Assembly (NCBI GenBank): GCA_964504305.1
Contig: CAZDEB010000004.1
Coordinates: 62,001-126,000, forward strand
Direction: 5' to 3'
DNA from: UBA11606 sp964504305
GTDB taxonomy: Bacteria; Actinomycetota; Acidimicrobiia; Acidimicrobiales; Aldehydirespiratoraceae
DNA: 64,000 nucleotides
Both the position numbers and the translations under genes were made by a program. Below the pieces are notes generated by a model. The model saw nothing but the letters and a program-made list of their open reading frames with translations. It was not told where the DNA came from and made no database searches. Positions 58,890-64,000 of this stretch are shown piece by piece. Numbering within the stretch: the first letter of the stretch is position 1; the number at the start of each line of letters is the position of its first letter.

Positions 58890-59984
58890 ATGAAAACAAC
58901 TTCTAGACGTTCAAGAAATCTTGTCCTTGCTGCTCTGGTCGCCACCTTCGGATTGCTGGTCGCGGCCTGCGGCGGGTCCTCAGACGCGACTGCCCCCACG
59001 CAGGCCCAAGACAGCGCTGCTGTCGATGGGACTGCGCCGCTGGAAGGTGAGTTCCTGGTGTCGGGCTCTTCGACCGTCTACCCGATCGTTCTACGCCAGG
59101 CCGAGGCTTTTGGTGGGGTCAACACCGGCGTCGCAATATCGGTCGAAGGACCCGGATCTGGTGACGGTGCGCAGAAGTTCTGTGCCGGCGAAGTCCCGAT
59201 CGCCAACGCCTCACGTCTTTACAAGGACGCCGAAGTCGAAACCTGTCAAGCAAACGGCGTCGAGTTCATCGAGTTGCGCCGCGGCATTGACGGAATCTCG
59301 GTTGTCACCTCGCCTGACAACGACCAGATCGAATGCGTCTCGTTAAACGACATCTACTCGATCGTGAGCGAAGAAGCCTTTGGTTTCGAGAGCTGGGCCG
59401 ACGCCAATGCTCTTACCGCCACTTGGGACGGCACCGAGTTTGCCGACACCGCACTCGACATCTTTGGCCCCGGTGAGGAGTCGGGCACATTCGACTCCTT
59501 CGGAGAGATCGTGATCGAATCAGTTGCCAAAGGCAAGACGGGACTGGACCCCGAGTCGCGCGAGTTCGTCAAGACGATTCGCCCCGACTACACCTCGTCC
59601 CCTGACGACAACATCATCATCGAGGGCGTCGGCTCGAGCCAGTACTCGTTTGGATGGGTGGGGTACGCCTACGCCCAAAGCGCTGCCGATGCCGGTGACG
59701 TCAAGCTGGTTGCCGTTTCCAAGGAGGACGGCGGCGACTGCGTTACCCCGAATCCCGAAACGATTGCGTCGGCCGAGTTCCCGATCTCGCGATTCTTGTA
59801 CACCTACGTGAACGCCGAAGCGGCCGCCAATGACCCGGCCGTCTCGGCATTTGTCGACTACATGATGTCTGACGAAGGGCTTACCGCGGTGACCGCCGCA
59901 GGTTACGTCGACCTTTCCGCCGCCGATCAGACGTTGAGCCAGGGCATCTGGGCCAACCGGTCGACTGGCCGTAGCTGGGGTTAG
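58890..59984 (+). CDS. pstS: Phosphate-binding lipoprotein PstS
   Basis: Periplasmic-side phosphate receptor for the Pst ABC importer. The 364-residue product has a lipobox LVAAC with Cys 27, then SGSSTVYPI, GSGDG, ANASR, RRGIDGISVVT and GPGEESGTFDSFGE, which line the phosphate site. It is followed by a strong hairpin, so this copy is probably a single-gene unit. Confidence 0.95.
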   Translation: MKTTSRRSRNLVLAALVATFGLLVAACGGSSDATAPTQAQDSAAVDGTAPLEGEFLVSGSSTVYPIVLRQAEAFGGVNTGVAISVEGPGSGDGAQKFCAGEVPIANASRLYKDAEVETCQANGVEFIELRRGIDGISVVTSPDNDQIECVSLNDIYSIVSEEAFGFESWADANALTATWDGTEFADTALDIFGPGEESGTFDSFGEIVIESVAKGKTGLDPESREFVKTIRPDYTSSPDDNIIIEGVGSSQYSFGWVGYAYAQSAADAGDVKLVAVSKEDGGDCVTPNPETIASAEFPISRFLYTYVNAEAAANDPAVSAFVDYMMSDEGLTAVTAAGYVDLSAADQTLSQGIWANRSTGRSWG

Positions 59985-60027
59985 TCGTCGATGCCAGTTT
60001 GGCCACTTCGAGTTTCGAGTAGCGGTA

Positions 60028-60068
60028 CAGAATTGCCCGGGGCCGACTTTCGTCCCCGGGCAATTCTG
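60028..60068. terminator. Terminator between the two pstS genes
   Basis: A perfect 15-bp stem pairs 60028-60042 (CAGAATTGCCCGGGG) with 60054-60068 with an 11-base loop. It ends the first pstS unit and lies just beyond the stop of a minus-strand open frame (60079), so it may have served both. Confidence 0.85.
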
Positions 60069-60213
60069 ACTGCGTGAACTAACGGACATGACTTTCTAGG
60101 TCGACGTGCAACTCTGATGCTTGCTCCCGGAGTTGTGTCGCGGCGGCATCGTCGTTTGAGCCCGGCACGACGAGATGCCCGACTAGCCCGCCCCGACGCG
60201 ATTGGTCCGCCGC

Positions 60214-60257
60214 GTTTACCCGTTGTTCACTTTGATGAAGCCAGTCGTTCACCTGAG
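60214..60257 (+). promoter_or_regulatory. PHO box upstream of the pstS-pstC-pstA operon
   Basis: Four phased 11-base units: GTTTACCCGTT, GTTCACTTTGA, a degenerate unit and GTTCACCTGAG. Same order and spacing as the box before the first pstS. The third unit is degenerate in both. Confidence 0.8.
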
Positions 60258-60283
60258 CGAAGCAGGAGTCCATCCGGCCTCCG

Positions 60284-60289
60284 TATCGT
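60284..60289 (+). promoter_or_regulatory. Candidate -10 element before second pstS
   Basis: TATCGT, 26 bases after the PHO box and 8 bases before the GTG start; it gives the same leaderless layout as the first pstS. Confidence 0.5.
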
Positions 60290-60297
60290 GCGCGGGC

Positions 60298-61428
60298 GTG
60301 ACTGAAATTCTCCCAATATCTCGGGCCGATCGAGTGCGAAGCGTTGTTGTGCTGCTTGGACTATTTGCCGGTTTCGCGGGCGTCGCGGCCGCGGTCGATT
60401 CGGTTCAGGCCGAACCGGTTCGGGTTGCGGTCCAGTCGGGGGTGGCGTTGGATAGCGCCGACGTTTCGGTCGAGCCGACGGTTGTCGAAGGAGACTTTTT
60501 GGTGTCGGGCTCCTCGACGGTTTACCCGATCGTGCTTCGCCAGGCCGAACAATTCGGTGCGCTGAACGCCGGGGTCGCAATCTCGGTAGAAGGCCCCGGG
60601 TCCGGTGACGGGGCCAAGAAGTTCTGCGCTGGCGAGGTGCCCATCGCCAATGCGTCGCGGCTCTACAAGGACGCCGAGCGCGCCGCGTGCGCCGACAACA
60701 ACATCGACTACATCGAGATCCGTCGGGGAATCGACGGCATCTCGGTGATTACGTCGCCAGAGAACGACCTCATCGATTGTGTGTCGTTCAACGATTTGTA
60801 CTCCCTAGTCTCCGAAGAGGCGCTCAACTTTCACAAGTGGTCCGATGCCAACGTCTTGACGTCAGCCTGGGGTGGCACCCAGTTCCCAGACGTCGATCTT
60901 CAGATCTTTGGTCCCGGCGAGGAGTCCGGCACCTTCGACTCGTTCGGCGAGATCGTTGTGGAGTCGGTGGCCAAGGGCAAGACCGGCCTCGACCCGGCCT
61001 CGCACGACTATGTCAAGACGATTCGTCCCGATTACACGTCGAGTCCTGACGACAACGTGATTCTCGAAGGTGTCGGCTCGTCCCAGTACTCGATTGGATG
61101 GGTCGGCTACGCCTTTGCCAAGGAAGCCGAGACGGCCGGGCGGGCCAAGTTGCTCGATGTGTCGTTTGGCGATGACGATTCGTGCGTCACTCCGACTCCG
61201 GAGACGATTGCCTCGGCCGACTTCCCCATCGCTCGCTATCTGTACACCTATGTGAACGCTGACGCCGCAGCGACGGACCCGTCGGTGGCGGCGTTTGTCG
61301 ACTACATGATGTCCGACGTCGGGCTCGAGTCCGTGACCGAGGTTGGATATGTCAGACTCGCTGAGGCCGATCAGCTTCGCGCTCACGCAGTGTGGAACAA
61401 CCGGATTACCGGGCCTTCGTGGGAGTAG
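60298..61428 (+). CDS. pstS: Second phosphate-binding protein PstS, non-lipoprotein
   Basis: The 376-residue paralogue is close to the first over the binding domain (SGSSTVYPI, GSGDG, ANASR, RRGIDGISVIT, GPGEESGTFDSFGE). The N-terminus has a hydrophobic signal (VVVLLGLFAGFAGVAAAV) but no lipobox Cys, so it should be secreted or kept by its signal helix. GTG 60298 was chosen because an earlier start would lie within the PHO box. pstC overlaps its end by 10 bases. Confidence 0.9.
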   Translation: MTEILPISRADRVRSVVVLLGLFAGFAGVAAAVDSVQAEPVRVAVQSGVALDSADVSVEPTVVEGDFLVSGSSTVYPIVLRQAEQFGALNAGVAISVEGPGSGDGAKKFCAGEVPIANASRLYKDAERAACADNNIDYIEIRRGIDGISVITSPENDLIDCVSFNDLYSLVSEEALNFHKWSDANVLTSAWGGTQFPDVDLQIFGPGEESGTFDSFGEIVVESVAKGKTGLDPASHDYVKTIRPDYTSSPDDNVILEGVGSSQYSIGWVGYAFAKEAETAGRAKLLDVSFGDDDSCVTPTPETIASADFPIARYLYTYVNADAAATDPSVAAFVDYMMSDVGLESVTEVGYVRLAEADQLRAHAVWNNRITGPSWE

Positions 61429-62846
61429 CGCAGGTCTCACCCGACAGGCCAGTGACGCTTGCGCCCATTGGTGGGCGGGCCGTTGGGGCCCTCGCTGAGG
61501 CGGTTCTGTTCGTAGTGATCGCGGCGGCCGTGGCGGTCGTCGAGTATTTTGTCAGCGGCCCAATCGGCTCATTTGGGCCGTCCAATTTTTGGATTGCGTT
61601 GGTGATCCTGGCGTTGTGGAGCGCCTGGTATTGGCCGAGTGGTCAGACCCTGGGCGCAGTGTTGACCGGTCGATACGTTTCGATGCCTGACGGCCGCCCG
61701 GCCGCCCCATTGACCATGGCGGCGAGGGAACTCAGCCGCTTTGGCCTGCTGTACGCCCTGCCGCTGTTGGCCTTCGGGCTCAATGTCGGGTGGACGGCTG
61801 TAATCGCGGCGATCGTCGGCGGGCTGATCGCGGTTCGTGGCGATCGCCGAGCGCCGTGGGACTCTCTGCTTGGCACCACCGTGGCGACCGCCGCGGGAAC
61901 GTCGACATCACCCGTCACGGCGCCGGTCCGATCGGTACAGGACCTAAAACTGGATCCTCGACGCACCGCCCAAAACGTTCGGGCCCGCCGGTTGCTGTTT
62001 GGCTTTGCCATGTCGTCGGTGGTTATCAGTGTGTTGATCATGTGGAACATGTTCAGCGAGGCTTTCGACTTTGTGGCCGCTGAGGAGTTCTCGTGGCAGT
62101 CGTTGACCGACATTGGGTGGTTTCCACGCCGGGGTTTGTTCGACCTGTCGACGCTGTTTGTCGGGACCTTGTGGGTAACGGGTATTGCTATTGCTTTGGC
62201 CGGTCCGGTGGGTCTTGGTGTGGCGTTCTATTTGTCGGAGTATGCGTCGCCGCGGGTGCGGGGGTTCGTCAAACCACTGATCGAAACCCTAGCCAGCATC
62301 CCGTCGGTCGTGCTCGGTTTGTTTGCCATCAGCTTCATAGCTCCGACGATTCTGCAGCCCGTCGATGCCAGCATCGGCATCTTTTCGTTGCTGGCGGCCG
62401 GTCTCGGGGTTGGAGTTTTGACGGTGCCGATCGTGGCATCGATTTCCGAAGATGCTCTGCGGTCGGTTCCCCGCGAACTGCGAGAGGCCTCGTTTGGGCT
62501 CGGTGCCCGCAAGGCCACCACGGCTCTGAGGGTGGTTTTCCCGGCGGCCCTGTCGGGGATCTCTGCCGCGTTCATCGTGGCGATCTCGAGAGCCATCGGC
62601 GAGACGATGGTCGTTTACATCGCCGCAGGCGGCTCGGGCGGCGCGGTATTCGAGGTTGATCCCCGCCAAAGCGGGCAGACCCTCACCGCGGCGATGGCCT
62701 CTTTGGGCGCCGGCACCGACAGCGTGGCCGGTGTCGGTATTGCCTTCCAGAGTTTGTATTTCCTCGGTGCGGTTTTGTTCGTGATCACCATGGTGCTCAA
62801 CGTGTTGTCCGACGTTGTGGTGCGCAGATTCAGGCAGGTGTACTGA
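61419..62846 (+). CDS. pstC: RDD domain fused to phosphate permease PstC
   Basis: Membrane subunit of the phosphate importer. The C-terminal 270 residues are a normal PstC (LASIPSVVLGLFAISF, EALRSVPRELREASFGLGARKATT and AISRAIGETMVV). The first 150 residues form an RDD-type membrane domain (GRAVGALAEAVLF, then SGQTLGAVLTGRYVSMPDG, ARELSRFGLLYALPL and RRAPWDSLLGTT), not usual in PstC. GTG 61419 overlaps the pstS stop; GTG 61452 is an alternative. The join has no stop or shift. Confidence 0.9.
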   Translation: MGVAQVSPDRPVTLAPIGGRAVGALAEAVLFVVIAAAVAVVEYFVSGPIGSFGPSNFWIALVILALWSAWYWPSGQTLGAVLTGRYVSMPDGRPAAPLTMAARELSRFGLLYALPLLAFGLNVGWTAVIAAIVGGLIAVRGDRRAPWDSLLGTTVATAAGTSTSPVTAPVRSVQDLKLDPRRTAQNVRARRLLFGFAMSSVVISVLIMWNMFSEAFDFVAAEEFSWQSLTDIGWFPRRGLFDLSTLFVGTLWVTGIAIALAGPVGLGVAFYLSEYASPRVRGFVKPLIETLASIPSVVLGLFAISFIAPTILQPVDASIGIFSLLAAGLGVGVLTVPIVASISEDALRSVPRELREASFGLGARKATTALRVVFPAALSGISAAFIVAISRAIGETMVVYIAAGGSGGAVFEVDPRQSGQTLTAAMASLGAGTDSVAGVGIAFQSLYFLGAVLFVITMVLNVLSDVVVRRFRQVY

Positions 62847-63763
62847 TGCCAGCACCTACACAAATCAGACTCGACCAATTGCGCCGCCGTAAGGGGGCCG
62901 ACGTCTTCGGCCAGGTGTTTCTGCTGTTGTTGTTGACGTCGGTGATCGTCGCCTTTGCGATGGTTGGTTCGGTGATCTGGGATGTCCTGGTAGAGGCCTG
63001 GGACCTGATCAGCCACGACATCTGGAACTTCGTTTCCTCCGCGTCGTCCTCCGAGGCGTCCAAAGCGGGCGTTGCTCAGGGAATCCGCGGCACGCTGATG
63101 ATCGCCGGGATCGTGATCTTGACCTTCCCAATCGGTATTGGATCGGCGATCTATCTCGAAGAGTACGCCGACGACACCCGGGCGTCCCGGCTGATTCAAG
63201 TGACCGTGCGCAACCTCGCTGGTGTGCCATCGATTGTTTACGGCCTGCTGGGGTTGGCGGTCTTCGCAAAGTCCTTGGGCGGTCTCACCGGCGGTTCGAG
63301 CGTTATCGCGGCTGGGCTGACCTTGGCCGTCCTCGTTCTTCCGGTTGTGGTGATCACCGCCGCCGAAGCAATCAGAGCGGTGCCGTCGTCATTACGCGAC
63401 GGAGCGTACGGACTCGGCGCGACGCAGTGGGAAGTGGTGAAGACGCAAGTTGTCCCGGCCGCGCTCCCCAGCATCCTGACCGGCACCGTTCTGGCCATCG
63501 CCCGAGCTCTGGGCGAAGCTGCACCGTTGTTGGTCATTGGCGCCGTTGGCTTTTACACCACCGGCAACAACGACTTTGTCGAACAACTCCAAGGGGCGTT
63601 CACCGCCTTGCCCATGAACATCGCCAATTTCGCTCGACTGCCGGCCGATACGTGGCGTGGCCACGCCGCGGCGGCCAGTCTCGTGCTGTTGGCCTTGGTA
63701 TTTATGATCAACCTGGTGGCGATCATCGCCCGTTCCCGCATCTCGAAACGCCTTGGGCGCTGA
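62846..63763 (+). CDS. pstA: Phosphate permease PstA
   Basis: Second membrane subunit. The 305-residue product has about six helices, NLAGVPSIVYGLLGLAVF and the EAA loop (RAVPSSLRDGAYGLGATQWEVV). The ATG overlaps the pstC stop by one base. Confidence 0.95.
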   Translation: MPAPTQIRLDQLRRRKGADVFGQVFLLLLLTSVIVAFAMVGSVIWDVLVEAWDLISHDIWNFVSSASSSEASKAGVAQGIRGTLMIAGIVILTFPIGIGSAIYLEEYADDTRASRLIQVTVRNLAGVPSIVYGLLGLAVFAKSLGGLTGGSSVIAAGLTLAVLVLPVVVITAAEAIRAVPSSLRDGAYGLGATQWEVVKTQVVPAALPSILTGTVLAIARALGEAAPLLVIGAVGFYTTGNNDFVEQLQGAFTALPMNIANFARLPADTWRGHAAAASLVLLALVFMINLVAIIARSRISKRLGR

Positions 63764-63779
63764 GGCAGAGAAGACGTCT

Positions 63780-64000
63780 ATGACCGGTCCAAACATTCGT
63801 TCCCTCGCCAGCTCTTCGGAGCCGCTCGACGACACCGCTGACGTGGTGTTCGAAGTCGAGGGACTCAACGTCCTCTACGGCGATCACCGGGCGGTCGGCG
63901 ACGTCGACATCACTATCCGCGAACGGGAGATCACCGCGTTCATTGGTCCTTCGGGCTGTGGCAAATCCACCGTTCTGCGCTGTTTCAACCGAATGAACGA
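63780..64000 (+). CDS. pstB: Phosphate ABC transporter ATPase PstB, partial
   Basis: The first 73 residues are in the window. After an acidic start of about 20 residues come the ABC start FEVEGLNVLYGDHRAV and Walker A GPSGCGKSTVLRCFNRMN. It completes pstSCAB; the 3' end lies outside. Confidence 0.93.
   Translation, partial: MTGPNIRSLASSSEPLDDTADVVFEVEGLNVLYGDHRAVGDVDITIREREITAFIGPSGCGKSTVLRCFNRMN

Noticed and set aside
1..64000. tRNA, rRNA and insertion elements
   Set aside because: I looked for cloverleaf-like blocks, CCA ends, transposase motifs and terminal inverted repeats between genes and saw none; gaps are short and accounted for. A tRNAscan run would settle it.

Overview
This 64 kb window is chromosomal DNA from a high-GC actinobacterium. 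The order alr, tsaE, tsaB, rimI, tsaD, groES, groEL, the perfect CIRCE operator, the PhoP-type direct repeats before pstS and the DevR/DosR-type regulator all fit Actinobacteria. A deep lineage such as Acidimicrobiia is my guess from protein flavour, not a proven placement. Almost everything is coding. I see no tRNA or rRNA gene, transposase, phage gene or CRISPR array.

Layout. 0-2.9 kb: a large YfhO-like membrane protein, possibly cut by the window edge. 2.9-7.6 kb: rpsL, rpsG, fusA, tuf, rpsJ. 7.6-14.7 kb: two strong hairpins end the rpsJ transcript, then an accessory island holds two secreted SLH proteins (one with an Asn-at-d coiled-coil stalk), fabH, a DevR-type regulator with a candidate binding box, an SLH-anchored metzincin protease and an AI-2E family permease. 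14.8-31.5 kb: the S10, spc and alpha clusters from rplC to rplQ, with secY, adk, infA, rpmJ and rpoA, then truA, rplM and rpsI. 31.5-37.9 kb: glmM, a giant GlmS-like protein, acpS and alr (amino-sugar and wall precursors). 37.9-42.6 kb: a DUF3524/QTMAN-like glycosyltransferase, a P1 peptidase and tsaE-tsaB-rimI-tsaD. 42.7-47.7 kb: three overlapping GGDEF receptor genes. 47.8-49.8 kb: groES-groEL under CIRCE. 49.9-58.8 kb: membrane proteins, an MFS transporter, a 49-residue ORF, a CoA-type NUDIX hydrolase, a fourth GGDEF receptor, guaA and a DinB-like protein. 58.8-64 kb: two pstS genes, each behind a matching PHO box, then pstC (fused to an RDD domain), pstA and the start of pstB.

Functionally the window joins core translation (ribosomal proteins, elongation factors, t6A tRNA modification, pseudouridine, possibly mannosyl-queuosine) to envelope construction and to sensing (c-di-GMP, DevR, phosphate, heat shock). 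The most unusual items are: the four GGDEF receptors sharing a four-cysteine GAF-like domain, one of them with a destroyed active site but an intact product-binding site; ribosomal protein L22 with a His/Asp-rich linker and a sunset-like C-terminal domain; the 1144-residue GlmS-like enzyme; the RDD-PstC fusion; likely CTG start codons for infA and the NUDIX gene; and the split S10 operon.
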